DNA of 64,000 bases from Primulina eburnea (GCF_022965805.1 NC_133105.1:30706311-30770310), one strand, 5' to 3'; shown: positions 1 to 10,956, counted from the first letter of the stretch. Numbers and translations are program-made. Notes: generated by a model not told the origin, from the letters alone.

Positions 1-82
1 CTCTATTATACATTTCTTCTGTTATATCTGAATTGATTGCTTGCGAGTTCGAGGACGAACTCAGATCTAAAAGGGGGAGAAA
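1..82 (+). mobile_element. 3' internal end of Gypsy element E1 (cut by window edge)
   Basis: This is the last part of the interior of a Ty3/Gypsy element whose body lies left of the window. It contains an inverted repeat with 7-bp arms, GAGTTCG/CGAACTC, around AGGA (45-62), and a polypurine tract, AAAAGGGGGAGAAA (69-82), directly before the LTR. The same arrangement precedes the 3' LTRs of E2, E4 and E6. The polypurine tract primes plus-strand DNA synthesis in this family. No coding sequence is visible in this piece. Confidence 0.85.
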
Positions 83-472
83 TGTAATGCCCGAAATTTA
101 ATCATTATAATCAGACGTGATTAATTGGCATGATTAAGGTTATAAGAACTCAAATGAACCGTTATGCCGAGATCGAGCGTCGTTGCATGATTAACCAAGG
201 AAGTGGACAGAACCCTCGGCGCTCGAGCGGTAGAAAAGCACCGCTCGAGCACCAATGCATCACAACTTTTGGTTCGGGCAGAAAGTGTGGCGCCCGGGCG
301 GTAGTTTTTGACCGCCCGAGCGCCAAGGGGGAATTCGGAGTCAGAATGCCTCGCGCCCGGGCGGCAGATTTTTACCGCCCGAGCGCCGAGCTCGCGCCCG
401 GGCGGAATGTTATTACCGCTCGAGCGCCAGCTGGATTTGAAGAAAGGTGCCACGTTTCAGTTTGCATGCAAT

Positions 473-513
<41 letters not shown>

Positions 514-2200
514 GTTTGTAATCCCTCAGAAATCAACAAAAAAAGCGAGAAAGGGTTCGGAATAAGAGTTGAAAATCCTTACGCCTTTTGGGAGAAATCC
601 ACCCGTCTGATTTTCTATCCGACTTCAGTACTGTGTTCCTATCAACACAGGCTACAACTGGACGTAAGTTTTATTACGTTTAGACATGTTTTGAATTTAT
701 GATGCTGTCAGAATTGAATAGGATTCATATATGATGTTCTGGTCATGTTAGACATCATAGAATCGAAGTCAGATTGAGAAACAGAGTGTTTATGTAATTG
801 TTATGATTTTCAGAGTCGATTGGACTAAGATTTCATATCAGAATTGTATTATCATTCAGAGTTTGAGTTGTATCGATATTGATTATGAATTCTGATATTA
901 TATCTGTGATGTTGAGATTGACGGGGTTACAAGACTGTATTATTATACCGTTAAAACATCAGTGATTCAGATTGTTCAGATTCAGTTATGATTTAGATTT
1001 CATCGTGATATTCGTTGATATGAATCAGATTGTATCTTGTTCAAATATTGATCAGATTATATACAGAGTCGAGTATTGATCAGAACAGATTGTGTATTGA
1101 GTTATTCATTGATACAGTGTATTCGATATTGTCATTTCAGATTTGATATGGACAGATTCGAGACATCGTCTTCGTCAGATCAGGAAGACAAAGGTATAAT
1201 TCATGTGATATTCGGGAAGCATAACTCAAATTAGATTAATTTGAGTTTCCCAATAAAATCACATACTAGATTATTGTTTATATTGTTACCTGATTATGCT
1301 TTGATTATAGAATTGTATTCAAGCATGTAAGATAATTGTGATATTCAGTTATGAATATGATTATGATTTGTTTACAGATTGTTATTCATTGCATTTAAGA
1401 TAGGAAAGTCTTGACAGCCATTGTCAGACTTCTAGACGTTCGGTGTATCTCAGCTTAGGAGTAGCCATTACTCCTATTGCCAGCCGTTGATACAGCTCGG
1501 ACCGAAGTCTAGGAATAAGACGTACAGTCGCCCCGAGTGGTTGGGTAGGTGACAGCCAGCGACGTCTTATTCACCCCGGGATCCCTAGAGTTATAGATTG
1601 AGTCGAGTCTAGATATGATTTGATTAGGACTGCATGCCTACATGGATGTGGCTCCTAGATCATGGGACCCATCGTTATTGCTTTCAGTTGTGCTAGCATG
1701 TTTTTATGATTTAGATTGTTTATATGCATGTTTATCTGATTTGAGTTGCATGCTTAATTTCATAGATTATGAGATATATTGTGTTTCTACATGACGGCAT
1801 GTTTTATGAATTAGTTTAGTTATATACATGCTTACCATGTTTTATACTGGGATTTATTCTCACCGGAGTTATCCGGCTGTTGTCTTGTTTTGTATGTGGG
1901 CATGACAACAGGTGGGGAAGGATCGGGGTCAAGATGAGAAAGAGGCTGGACTAGATAGCGTGGTGATTCCGGACTTGGATAGAGTTGGTTTCATTACTTG
2001 AACTTTAGTAGTTGAACCTTATATTAATTGAAAGACTGTTGTACATTATTGTACTTTTATACCGATATGTATATTATTTAGATTCCATTACCTTCCGAAG
2101 ATACATTTTAAAAAGAAAAAAATTTTAGACCCTGTTTATCAGAACTGATAATTAAATCCCAAATAAAATTAAGAAAAATATCAGCGTCCGGGTCCCCACA
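83..2200 (+). repeat. 3' LTR of Gypsy element E1
   Basis: The 2,118-bp LTR begins TGTAATGCCCGA after the polypurine tract and ends GGGTCCCCACA. The base after it resumes the integrase-derived satellite (TTAAATTCATGAG), so E1 is inserted in that array; the left TSD is outside the window. From the 5' end it holds four GC-rich hairpins (218-428), an (AT)n TATA-like tract (477-508), a GTAAGT (664), a conserved inverted repeat GAATAAGACGT/ACGTCTTATTC (1513-1572) followed by GGGATCCC (1578-1585), and a conserved TGTTGTC/GACAACA hairpin (1878-1910). Downstream of the TATA it is about 93% similar by eye to the minus-strand solo LTR at 19719-21934. No gene is seen in it. Confidence 0.9.
218..428 (+). 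promoter_or_regulatory. Array of four CGCCCGGGCG-type hairpins upstream of the LTR TATA (E1)
   Basis: Four consecutive inverted repeats have about 14-bp arms of the type GGCGCCCGGGCGGT...ACCGCCCGAGCGCC separated by about 8-bp AT-rich loops (218-253, about 290-327, about 352-388, about 393-428). The array ends about 50 bp before the (AT)n tract at 477-508. A regulatory role in U3 is inferred from position and repetition only. Confidence 0.6.
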
Positions 2201-2470
2201 TTAAATTCATGAGTTACTTTTGGAATACTTTATGGGCTAAACATGGTACAAAATTGTTGTTTTCTACTACTTGTCATCCTCAAACGGATGGACAAACTGA
2301 AGTTGCCAATAGAACTTTGGGAAAACTTCTGCGTACTATTCTTAAAAAGAACTTGGATTGACATTTCTATGGACTTTTTTTGGGGTATCCTAGGACTAAG
2401 AAGGGGAGGGATTCTATTTTTGTTGTTGTGGATAGATTCTCTAAGATGGAACATTTTATAGCTTGTCATA
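2201..2470 (+). repeat. Integrase-core satellite array, piece A
   Basis: Tail of one 364-bp monomer (2201-2353) and the first 117 bp of the next (2354-2470), lying between E1 and E2. Translation in the appropriate frame gives Gypsy integrase core motifs ([16 protein letters not shown]). The last five bases, TCATA, are the left TSD of E2. It is nearly identical to 12871-13140, six monomers further along the array. Confidence 0.9.
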
Positions 2471-4274
2471 TGTAAGGCTCGAGAATTATCGATATTATTG
2501 ATGTTGGAATTGTAGAGATAAGAATGCACAATTATGAGATTTTGAGCAGCAGGGCCGAAGCCACACCGCACCCGCGGTGTTAGAGATACAGCACCCGCGG
2601 TGCATTGAGAGGAAATTAGTGAAATTGTGCGAACAGACACCGCACCCGCGGTGCTAGCACGACCGCACCCGCGGTGTGAGACCGCACCCGCGGTCATGTA
2701 AGGACCGCACCCGCGGTCTAGGTGCTGCAATGTTAGATTAATTTGCCGTGAGCACAGCGCACCCGCGCTCTTGAGTTGCCGCACCCGCGGTTTGCATGCG
2801 AAAATGCCACCTTTGAATTTCGTCTTGACACATGGCACGTATATATATATGACAAGCTGCTGAGTCTTCATTTTCAGAATTGCTCCATAGCAAGAACCGA
2901 GAGCTCCCAAGAAATCATTCAAACTTCTTTCAAGTTGTGATTTAGATTGTGCAAGATTTAGAGATCCGATTTTTATTCCGAGCCCGGATTTATGATCCTT
3001 GCAACAAGAGCTAGCTAAGGATGTAAGTATGGTTCATTTTCAACATGGTTTGAATTATAGATGTTGGAGAAATGGTGATATGTTAGTTATATTGTGTTCT
3101 TGAGGTGTTGAGCATGGTATATTCGCAACCGCATCAAGAAACGGATGTTATTTGCCACGATTTTTAGTTTCCAGCATGTATTACGTTAAAATGGTACAGA
3201 TTTCAGCTTATGTATTGAGGTTGATGAGTTCATGAGTTAATTATGATTGAGCATGTTATGGTGGAGTTATCGGTATTGAAGAACTACGTCGTTACGCTGT
3301 CGAATTGTTTTGAAAACCGATTTCAGCTTTGTATATTTAGTTGCTTGAGATATATATTGATAGAGTACATATCGATTATGCTATTTCAGATTGTATTGGC
3401 TATTGTGAACTCAAGCCTTCGACTACGACACAGACAGTGCGACAAGAAAGGTATAATTCATGTGGTCACGGGATTGCACAACTCGATTCAGATTTGATAC
3501 GAGTTTCCCTAAATCACATACTAGATTGTTATTACATTGATTATGTAATGCCTTGTTTATTGATTTATATTCGAGTCCTGAGATAGGAGAGATTGGCAGA
3601 CTTGCCAAAACTAGACGTTTCGGTGTATCGACGCATAGGAGCAGATTTGCTATATGTGTAGACCCTCGATACAGAGTTGACCGAAGTCTAGGAATAAGAC
3701 GTACCGTTGCCCCGAATGGTTGGGTAGGTGACAGACCGTCTTATTCACATCGGGATCCCTAAATTAGAAAAGAGTCGAGTCAAGATTTGAATTGTGGAAT
3801 ACAGATTTGTATTCTACTACATGTTTAGATGTATATTCATGTTACTTGATTTATGTTATGCATTTGTACATGATTTATTACATTGCATGCATCCATGTTT
3901 TATACTGGGATATGTTCTCACCGGAGTTATCCAGCTGTTGTCGTGTCTGTATGTGTGCATGGCAACAGGTGGGACAGGATCGGGGTCACGAGCTAGATGA
4001 GAGATGATGATAGCGTGGAGATCTCGGGCATTGCAGATTACTAGTGGTTTCTTATGGCACTTGTACTACTTATGTTTGTAGTTGTCATGTGAACACTAGT
4101 GTATGTTGTACGAACAGACTTGTATGTACATTACGTTGTTTAATTGCTATCGAGATATGTTATGCTTTAGTTAATACATTTGAATTAAAATTAAAAGCAA
4201 AATTTTGACCCACATTTTCGAACAAAGATCCAATTAAATCCCAAAAGAATAGAGTTAGAGCCCGGGTCCCCACA
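2471..4274 (+). repeat. 5' LTR of E2
   Basis: TGTAAGGCTCGAG...GGGTCCCCACA, 1,804 bp. It carries eight GC-rich palindrome boxes (2565-2792), a TATATATATAT stretch (2840-2850), a GTAAGT (3023), an AAAGGTATAATTCATGTG block (3447 on), the GAATAAGACG/CGTCTTATTC inverted repeat (3692-3746) with GGGATCCC, and the TGTTGTC/GGCAACA hairpin near 3928-3968. Transcription would start shortly after 2850, leaving an R-U5 leader of about 1.4 kb. Small frames inside it are not convincing genes. Confidence 0.95.
2565..2792 (+). promoter_or_regulatory. Eight ACCGCACCCGCGGT boxes upstream of the TATA (E2 5' LTR)
   Basis: Eight copies of an imperfect palindrome, ACCGC-ACCC-GCGGT with core CCGCGG, spaced about 20-50 bp. 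One copy is the variant GCGCACCCGCGCTC. The array ends about 48 bp before TATATATATAT (2840). Copies recur in the same place in all LTRs of the TGTAAGG family. Binding-site function is inferred. Confidence 0.6.
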
Positions 4275-4279
4275 ACAGG

Positions 4280-4291
4280 TGGTATCAGAGC
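4280..4291 (+). other. Primer-binding site of E2 (initiator Met tRNA)
   Basis: TGGTATCAGAGC lies five bases after the 5' LTR end. It is complementary to the 3' end of plant initiator-Met tRNA, the usual minus-strand primer of plant Gypsy and Copia elements. Confidence 0.9.
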
Positions 4292-4518
4292 TGTAGGTTC
4301 TGTAGACTGAGATAGAATAGAATGAGCGGGGTAGATCGAGTCATCCTCCTTGCTTTTGAGATGTTAGCATGACTTATTGCTTTCCCTATTATATGTTGTA
4401 TTGTTATCTGAATTGATTTACAGCATTTCAAGCCTGAATCAGAACCGATTCTCGATCAGAGGTATATGATCAGAGGAGGGCTGAGACAGATGACATTGGG
4501 TGTGTACTAATCAGTTTT

Positions 4519-7500
4519 ATGATCAGATTTATGCCGCCTAGACGAGTGCCACAACCAGAGCAGGGTAGCACATCCGGTGCACAGATGGATGTCACCGCTA
4601 CGCCGATGGAGACTTTATTGAAGAGATTCCAGTCTTTCCATCCGCCTACTCTGAAAGGCACAGAGAGTGCAGTAGAATGCGAGAGCTGGCTGGATGATAT
4701 CGAGATGTTGTTTGAGTCTTTGGCTTACACTGACGAACGACGTGTGAAGCTGATAGGGCATCAGATGCAAGAGGTTGCAAAGAGCTGGTGGTTGACTACA
4801 AAGAGAGCCTTAGAGCACCGAGGCATTGATATCACGTGGAAAGTCTTCAAAGACGAGTTCTATCAGCGCTTCTTTCCCGTCTCCTACCGGAAAGATAAGG
4901 GAGCTGAATTTGCGAATCTGAAGCAGGGACAGTGGAACATCGAGGAGTATGTGGCTAAATTTTCTGCATTGCTACGATTTGCACCGCATGTGGCCGGGAA
5001 CGATGAGGCAGTGGCCGATCAGTTCATCAACGGGCTGAATCCCGATGTCTTTACTTTGGTGAACACGGGCCGGCCTAGTACTTTTTCAGAGGCACTGAAC
5101 CGAGCGAAGGGAGCCGAGGCTGGCTTGATCAGGCAGCGAGGGGCTTCCTACGGTGTTCAGGGGCAGAGACCGCCACAGTCTACTACCGTACAGTTTCCAC
5201 CACCTCCTCCTCGTTTTGACAGTGGAGCTAGTGGTAGTGGTAAGAAGGAATTTTTGAAGGCTAAGGGCAAACAGTTTAAGAAATCTGGGAGTAGTTCATC
5301 GAGTTCGAGTGGATCTCGACAGAGAGGTCAGGGGTCAGATTATAGTGGTGCATACTGTGGTTCATGCGGAGGGCGACATGCGACGGAGCAGTGTCAAGGA
5401 GTTATGGGACGCTGCAACATCTGTAGGCAACAGGGACATTTCACCAGAGTTTGTCCCCAGAGAGGTGCACAACGATTCCAGAGCACAGGATCATCAGCAC
5501 CAGCGCCACAGATGGAGAGACAGGCATCCTCTGTACACTCCTTTCAGCCACCCTCTACACAGACCCAGCAGAGGCCAGGAGGTAGTCAGACGGTGAGTCA
5601 GCCTCCTCGACAGCAGGCACGTGTCTTTGCCCTGACAGAGGAGCAGGCGCAGGAGGCGCCAGATGACGTCATTGCAGGTAATTGTTTTCTTTGCGGTTAT
5701 CCTGCATATGTGTTGATAGACACAGGGGCATCGCATACATTCATATCTGAACATTTTGCATTGAGACATGCATTGCCTGTTGAGTCAATGTCGACAGTAG
5801 TGTCTATAGCTTCTCCGTTGGGAAGTGGTTTGATATCTGTAGCTACTGTTAGACACTGTATGCTTCAGTTTGAGGGGCATGAGATCGATCTTGATTGTGT
5901 AGTACTTGGTTTAGCTGATTTTGATTGTATAGTTGGTATAGACATGTTGACCAAGTACAGGGCCACGGTAGATTGTTTCCACAAGATTGTCAGATTCAGA
6001 CCCGAGATGACAGACGAGTGGAAATTCTACGGCAAGGGTTCCAGATCTCGGATTCCCTTAGTATCTGCTCTGACTATGAGTAGATTGCTTCAGAGAGGAG
6101 CAGAGGGCTTTCTCGTATATTCAGTAGACCTACTGAAGTCGAGCCCAGCATTGGCAGATCTGCCAGTGGTTTGCGAGTTTGCAGATGTTTTTCCTGATGA
6201 GATTCCAGGGTTGCCTCCGGTTCGAGAGGTTGATTTCAGCATAGATCTTATGCCTGGTTCTGTTCCTATTTCGAGAGTTCCGTATAGGACGGCACCGATA
6301 GAGCTGAAAGAGTTGAAAGCACAGTTGGAGGATCTTCTGTCCAAGGGATATATCAGACCCAGTGTATCTCCTTGGGGTGCTCCAGTGCTTTTCGTTAGAA
6401 AGAAAGATGGTTCGATGCGACTGTGCATTGATTATAGGCAGTTGAACAAGGCAACCGTGAAGAACAAGTATCCTTTGCCTCGCATCGATGATCTGTTTGA
6501 TCAGTTACAGGGATCTTCGGTATACTCGAAGATTGATTTGAGATCAGGGTATCATCAGCTCCGAGTTAGAGACGTTGATATTCCGAAGACTGCATTCCGA
6601 ACCAGGTATGGACATTACGAGTTTGTTGTCATGCCTTTCGGTTTGACGAATGCACCTGCGGTGTTTATGAGTTTGATGAACCGCATTTTTCAGAGATATT
6701 TAGATGATTTTGTGATTGTGTTTATTGACGACATTTTGGTGTATTCGAAGAGTTTGATTGAACATGCAGATCATCTGAGAATTGTGCTGAAGACTTTGCG
6801 ACAGGAGCAGTTGTATGCTAAACTGTCCAAGTGTGAATTCTGGCTGAGACAGGTTGTCTTCTTAGGGCACATTATATCTGGAGATGGTATTGCGGTAGAT
6901 CCGAGTAAAGTTGAGGATGTGATCAGTTGGCCGAGACTGACTTCTGTGCCAGAGATACGCAGTTTCATGGGTCTAGCCGGGTATTATCGACGTTTTATTC
7001 GAGACTTCTCCAGTATAGCGAAGCCGATTACCCAGTTGACACAGAAGAATATGCCATTTGTGTGGTCCGAAGATTGTGAAGCCAGTTTTGTTGAGCTGAA
7101 GAAGAGGCTGACTAGTGCGCCTGTCTTGACGATTCCTGCAGGTACAGGTGAGTTCGTTGTATACTGTGACGCATCTCACAGAGGGTTAGGATGTGTTCTT
7201 ATGCAGCGAGGGCACGTGATAGCATACGCCTCTAGACAGCTGAAGCCGCACGAGACTCGTTATCCGATTCATGATCTTGAATTGGCGGCGATTGTGTTTG
7301 CACTTAAGATCTGGCGTCATTATCTGTATGGCGAGAAATTCGAGATTTATTCCGATCATAAGAGCCTGAAATATCTCTTTTCTCAGTCAGAGTTGAACAT
7401 GAGGCAGCGACGATGGCTTGATCTGCTGAAAGATTTTGATTTCGAGATCAAGTACCATCCAGGAAAGTCGAATGCAGCGGCAGACGCCTTGAGTCGAAAG

Positions 7501-8970
7501 GTATGTGCTCTTTCCTTGTCGACTGTAGGTGTATCGAGTTTAGTAGATGATTGTTGCTTGTCTGGATTGACATTTAATACAGAGAGTAGACCGTTGCGAC
7601 TTGCTGCGATTCAGATTGAGCCAGATCTGATTTCGAGGATCAAAGAAGCACAAAGAACCGATCAGAATGTGCAGAGATCGATTGATATGGTCAGAGCCGG
7701 TCATATCTCAGAATATCAGGTTAGAGATTCTATTCTGTATGTGAATAACCCCATAGTGGTGCCAGATGTTTCAGATTTGAGACGACAGATCATGACGGAG
7801 GCACACTGTAGTCGGTTCAGCATTCATCCTGGTGGCAGGAAGATGTATAACGACTTAAAGACACAATTCTGGTGGAAACAAATGAAGACAGACATTGCAG
7901 AATTCGTGTCTAGATGCCTGAATTGCCAGCAGGTGAAGGCAGAGAGAAAGAAGCTCGGAGGTTTACTTCAGAGTTTGTCTGTTCCTGAATGGAAATGGGA
8001 CCACATTTCCATGGACTTCGTGACGAAGTTACCTCGATCTTCGCGTGGCTGTGACGCGATTTGGGTTGTGGTAGACAGACTGACCAAATCAGCGTGCTTT
8101 ATTCCGTACAGGATGATTTATCGACATGATCAGATGGCAGCGTTGTATGTCAGAGAGGTCGTCAGATTGCATGGTGTGCCGAAGTCGATCGTATCAGATC
8201 GAGATCCACGATTCACTTCTCACTTTTGGCACAGCTTGCAGCAGGCTTTGGGTACGACTTTACACCTGAGCACTGCTTATCATCCCCAGACGGACGGACA
8301 GTCAGAGCGGACTATCCAGACTTTAGAGGATATGCTGAGAGCTGTAGTACTAGATTTTGGTACTAGTTGGCAAGATTCATTGCCATTGTGTGAGTTTTCA
8401 TACAACAACAGCTATCAGACGAGCATAGAGATGGCACCGTTCGAAGCTTTATACGGAAAGAAGTGCAGATCTCCGTGGTACTGGGATGATATTTCTGAGG
8501 TACCAGAGTCAGGGCCTGATATGATTCGTGAGATGACAGAAAAAGTGAAGATCATTCAGAAACGAATGAAGACGGCACAGGATAGGCAAGCGAAGTACGC
8601 CAATATTAGACGTAGACCGTTAGTATTCGAACAGGGAGACAGAGTATTTTTGAAGATTTCACCTTTCAGAGGCGTTGTCAGATTTGGCAAGCGAGGAAAG
8701 TTGTCTCCTAGATACGTCGGTCCGTATGAAATCCTTGAAAAGATTGGCGATCGAGCTTACAGACTTGCTCTTCCTCCTTCACTGTCCGGTATACATGATG
8801 TTTTTCATGTATCGATGTTGCGCAGATACATGCCGGATGATTCTCATGTCATTCAACCTGAAGAAGCCGAGTTAGATCAGACTTTGAGCTATATTGAGCG
8901 ACCGATTCAGATTCTTGATCGGAAGGAGAAACAGCTTAGAACCAAGACTATTCCGCTGGTGAAGGTTTAA
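4519..8970 (+). CDS. gag-pol: E2 gag-pol polyprotein (nearly intact, truncated tail)
   Basis: A single 1,483-codon frame; the likely true start is the second Met at 4531 (MPPRR), matching E6 and E7. Numbered from 4519: a Gag capsid-like region (about 85-185), a Ser/Lys-rich linker, two Cys/His clusters (about 278-312, including CNICRQQGH), an aspartic protease with DTGA at 401-404, reverse transcriptase with FIDD at 735-738, and RNase H with catalytic Asp884 (YCDAS). The integrase has an HHCC finger (H1096, H1103, C1133, C1136) and a DD35E core (D1166, D1227, E1263). The polyprotein would build virus-like particles, copy the element RNA and integrate the cDNA. All visible catalytic residues are present. 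The frame ends early at TAA 8968-8970, where E6 has CAA; the same phase continues to a stop at 9049-9051 and would add 26 residues of chromodomain-like tail (GIEEATWE). Activity is possible but unproven. Confidence 0.92.
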   Translation: MIRFMPPRRVPQPEQGSTSGAQMDVTATPMETLLKRFQSFHPPTLKGTESAVECESWLDDIEMLFESLAYTDERRVKLIGHQMQEVAKSWWLTTKRALEHRGIDITWKVFKDEFYQRFFPVSYRKDKGAEFANLKQGQWNIEEYVAKFSALLRFAPHVAGNDEAVADQFINGLNPDVFTLVNTGRPSTFSEALNRAKGAEAGLIRQRGASYGVQGQRPPQSTTVQFPPPPPRFDSGASGSGKKEFLKAKGKQFKKSGSSSSSSSGSRQRGQGSDYSGAYCGSCGGRHATEQCQGVMGRCNICRQQGHFTRVCPQRGAQRFQSTGSSAPAPQMERQASSVHSFQPPSTQTQQRPGGSQTVSQPPRQQARVFALTEEQAQEAPDDVIAGNCFLCGYPAYVLIDTGASHTFISEHFALRHALPVESMSTVVSIASPLGSGLISVATVRHCMLQFEGHEIDLDCVVLGLADFDCIVGIDMLTKYRATVDCFHKIVRFRPEMTDEWKFYGKGSRSRIPLVSALTMSRLLQRGAEGFLVYSVDLLKSSPALADLPVVCEFADVFPDEIPGLPPVREVDFSIDLMPGSVPISRVPYRTAPIELKELKAQLEDLLSKGYIRPSVSPWGAPVLFVRKKDGSMRLCIDYRQLNKATVKNKYPLPRIDDLFDQLQGSSVYSKIDLRSGYHQLRVRDVDIPKTAFRTRYGHYEFVVMPFGLTNAPAVFMSLMNRIFQRYLDDFVIVFIDDILVYSKSLIEHADHLRIVLKTLRQEQLYAKLSKCEFWLRQVVFLGHIISGDGIAVDPSKVEDVISWPRLTSVPEIRSFMGLAGYYRRFIRDFSSIAKPITQLTQKNMPFVWSEDCEASFVELKKRLTSAPVLTIPAGTGEFVVYCDASHRGLGCVLMQRGHVIAYASRQLKPHETRYPIHDLELAAIVFALKIWRHYLYGEKFEIYSDHKSLKYLFSQSELNMRQRRWLDLLKDFDFEIKYHPGKSNAAADALSRKVCALSLSTVGVSSLVDDCCLSGLTFNTESRPLRLAAIQIEPDLISRIKEAQRTDQNVQRSIDMVRAGHISEYQVRDSILYVNNPIVVPDVSDLRRQIMTEAHCSRFSIHPGGRKMYNDLKTQFWWKQMKTDIAEFVSRCLNCQQVKAERKKLGGLLQSLSVPEWKWDHISMDFVTKLPRSSRGCDAIWVVVDRLTKSACFIPYRMIYRHDQMAALYVREVVRLHGVPKSIVSDRDPRFTSHFWHSLQQALGTTLHLSTAYHPQTDGQSERTIQTLEDMLRAVVLDFGTSWQDSLPLCEFSYNNSYQTSIEMAPFEALYGKKCRSPWYWDDISEVPESGPDMIREMTEKVKIIQKRMKTAQDRQAKYANIRRRPLVFEQGDRVFLKISPFRGVVRFGKRGKLSPRYVGPYEILEKIGDRAYRLALPPSLSGIHDVFHVSMLRRYMPDDSHVIQPEEAELDQTLSYIERPIQILDRKEKQLRTKTIPLVKV

Positions 8971-9051
8971 TGGAATCGTCATGGCATCGAGGAAGCAACT
9001 TGGGAGACAGAGTCTGAGATGAGACAGAGGCATCCCGAGCTATTTGTATGA
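8971..9051 (+). pseudogene. Untranslated end of the E2 chromodomain-like tail
   Basis: Continues the gag-pol phase after the premature TAA and aligns with the last residues of the E6 polyprotein (HGIEEATWETESEMRQ region). In chromoviruses this module helps choose chromatin targets. The single C-to-T change removes it from E2. The rest of 9052-9114 is a short AT-rich 3' untranslated stretch. Confidence 0.75.
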
Positions 9052-9114
9052 TGTGAGTTTTCTTTCAGTTCTAATGTCATTTCTTCCTTTACTATGATTG
9101 ATTAAGTTGTTTGC

Positions 9115-9152
9115 GAGTTCGAGGACGAACTCCTGTCTAAGAGGGGGAGAAA
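9115..9152 (+). other. Hairpin and polypurine tract of E2
   Basis: GAGTTCG-AGGA-CGAACTC (9115-9132) is a perfect 7-bp stem with a 4-base loop. It is followed by the polypurine tract AGAGGGGGAGAAA ending at 9152, directly before the 3' LTR. The tract primes plus-strand synthesis; the hairpin is shared with E1, E4 and E6. Confidence 0.85.
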
Positions 9153-10956
9153 TGTAAGGCTCGAGAATTATCGATATTATTGATGTTGGAATTGTAGAGA
9201 TAAGAATGCACAATTATGAGATTTTGAGCAGCAGGGCCGAAGCCACACCGCACCCGCGGTGTTAGAGATACAGCACCCGCGGTGCATTGAGAGGAAATTA
9301 GTGAAATTGTGCGAACAGACACCGCACCCGCGGTGCTAGCACGACCGCACCCGCGGTGTGAGACCGCACCCGCGGTCATGTAAGGACCGCACCCGCGGTC
9401 TAGGTGCTGCAATGTTAGATTAATTTGCCGTGAGCACAGCGCACCCGCGCTCTTGAGTTGCCGCACCCGCGGTTTGCATGCGAAAATGCCACCTTTGAAT
9501 TTCGTCTTGACACATGGCACGTATATATATATGACAAGCTGCTGAGTCTTCATTTTCAGAATTGCTCCATAGCAAGAACCGAGAGCTCCCAAGAAATCCT
9601 TCAAACTTCTTTCAAGTTGTGATTTAGATTGTGCAAGATTTAGAGATCCGATTTTTATTCCGAGCCCGGATTTATGATCCTTGCAACAAGAGCTAGCTAA
9701 GGATGTAAGTATGGTTCATTTTCAACATGGTTTGAATTATAGATGTTGGAGAAATGGTGATATGTTAGTTATATTGTGTTCTTGAGGTGTTGAGCATGGT
9801 ATATTCGCAACCGCATCAAGAAACGGATGTTATTTGCCACGATTTTTAGTTTCCAGCATGTATTACGTTAAAATGGTACAGATTTCAGCTTATGTATTGA
9901 GGTTGATGAGTTCATGAGTTAATTATGATTGAGCATGTTATGGTGGAGTTATCGGTATTGAAGAACTACGTCGTTACGCTGTCGAATTGTTTTGAAAACC
10001 GATTTCAGCTTTGTATATTTAGTTGCTTGAGATATATATTGATAGAGTACATATCGATTATGCTATTTCAGATTGTATTGGCTATTGTGAACTCAAGCCT
10101 TCGACTACGACACAGACAGTGCGACAAGAAAGGTATAATTCATGTGGTCACGGGATTGCACAACTCGATTCAGATTTGATACGAGTTTCCCTAAATCACA
10201 TACTAGATTGTTATTACATTGATTATGTAATGCCTTGTTTATTGATTTATATTCGAGTCCTGAGATAGGAGAGATTGGCAGACTTGCCAAAACTAGACGT
10301 TTCGGTGTATCGACGCATAGGAGCAGATTTGCTATATGTGTAGACCCTCGATACAGAGTTGACCGAAGTCTAGGAATAAGACGTACCGTTGCCCCGAATG
10401 GTTGGGTAGGTGACAGACCGTCTTATTCACATCGGGATCCCTAGATTAGAAAAGAGTCGAGTCAAGATTTGAATTGTGGAATACAGATTTGTATTCTACT
10501 ACATGTTTAGATGTATATTCATGTTACTTGATTTATGTTCTGCATTTGTACATGATTTATTACATTGCATGCATCCATGTTTTATACTGGGATATGTTCT
10601 CACCGGAGTTATCCGGCTGTTGTCGTGTCTGTATGTGTGCATGGCAACAGGTGGGACAGGATCGGGGTCACGAGCTAGATGAGAGATGATGATAGCGTGG
10701 AGATCTCGGGCATTGCAGATTACTAGTGGTTTCTTATGGCACTTGTACTACTTATGTTTGTAGTTGTCATGTGAACACTAGTGTATGTTGTACGAACAGA
10801 CTTGTATGTACATTACGTTGTTTAATTGCTATCGAGATATGTTATGCTTTAGTTAATACATTTGAATTAAAATTAAAAGCAAAATTTTGACCCACATTTT
10901 CGAACAAAGATCCAATTAAATCCCAAAAGAATAGAGTTAGAGCCCGGGTCCCCACA
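9153..10956 (+). repeat. 3' LTR of E2
   Basis: 1,804 bp, almost identical to 2471-4274, with the palindrome array at 9247-9474 and the TATA-like stretch at 9522-9532. It is followed by the TSD TCATA and the satellite. Confidence 0.95.
9247..9474 (+). promoter_or_regulatory. Eight ACCGCACCCGCGGT boxes (E2 3' LTR)
   Basis: Same eight palindromic boxes as in the 5' LTR, offset by 6,682 bp, ending about 48 bp before the TATA-like stretch. No difference from the 5' copy was seen. Confidence 0.6.

Larger units (their letters stand above)
2471..10956 (+). mobile_element. E2: full-length Ty3/Gypsy (Tekay/Del-like) retrotransposon
   Basis: Complete 8,486-bp element flanked by the 5-bp TSD TCATA (2466-2470 and 10957-10961). 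The two 1,804-bp LTRs differ at only about four positions by eye (for example CATTC/CCTTC, CCAGCTG/CCGGCTG), which makes it the youngest insertion here. Order: 5' LTR, Met-tRNA primer site, one gag-pol frame (Gag, protease, RT, RNase H, integrase, chromodomain-like tail), polypurine tract, 3' LTR. Domain order and the chromodomain-like tail place it with chromoviruses; the TTCGAGGACGAA box before the polypurine tract fits Tekay/Del-type elements from general knowledge. Its one visible coding lesion is a premature stop in the C-terminal tail. Confidence 0.95.

Noticed and set aside
477..508. (AT)n tract as an independent microsatellite
   Set aside because: Its position just downstream of the palindromes matches the TATA-like stretches of the other LTRs, so it is annotated as part of the LTR promoter.
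2565..2792. Regularly repeated short palindromes resembling a CRISPR array
   Set aside because: Spacing is irregular, the repeats are 14 bp, the array lies at a fixed place in LTRs, and the sequence is clearly a plant retrotransposon. No cas genes are present.
2230..2922. Minus-strand 230-codon frame with repeated TAGAV and RVR motifs, and similar frames at 9137-9604, 14073-14477, 51301-51717 and 58058-58390
   Set aside because: These are translations of the palindrome boxes in LTR U3; the repeated peptide simply mirrors the repeated DNA.
3243..4007. Short frames of 60-85 codons conserved among Gypsy LTRs (around GIIHV)
   Set aside because: Conservation follows the nucleotide sequence of the LTR leader and start codons differ between copies. 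A small exon is possible but not supported enough to call.
4280..4291. Possible tRNA gene fragment at the TGGTATCAGAGC sites
   Set aside because: Only the 12-13-base complement of a tRNA 3' end is present beside an LTR; no cloverleaf can be formed.
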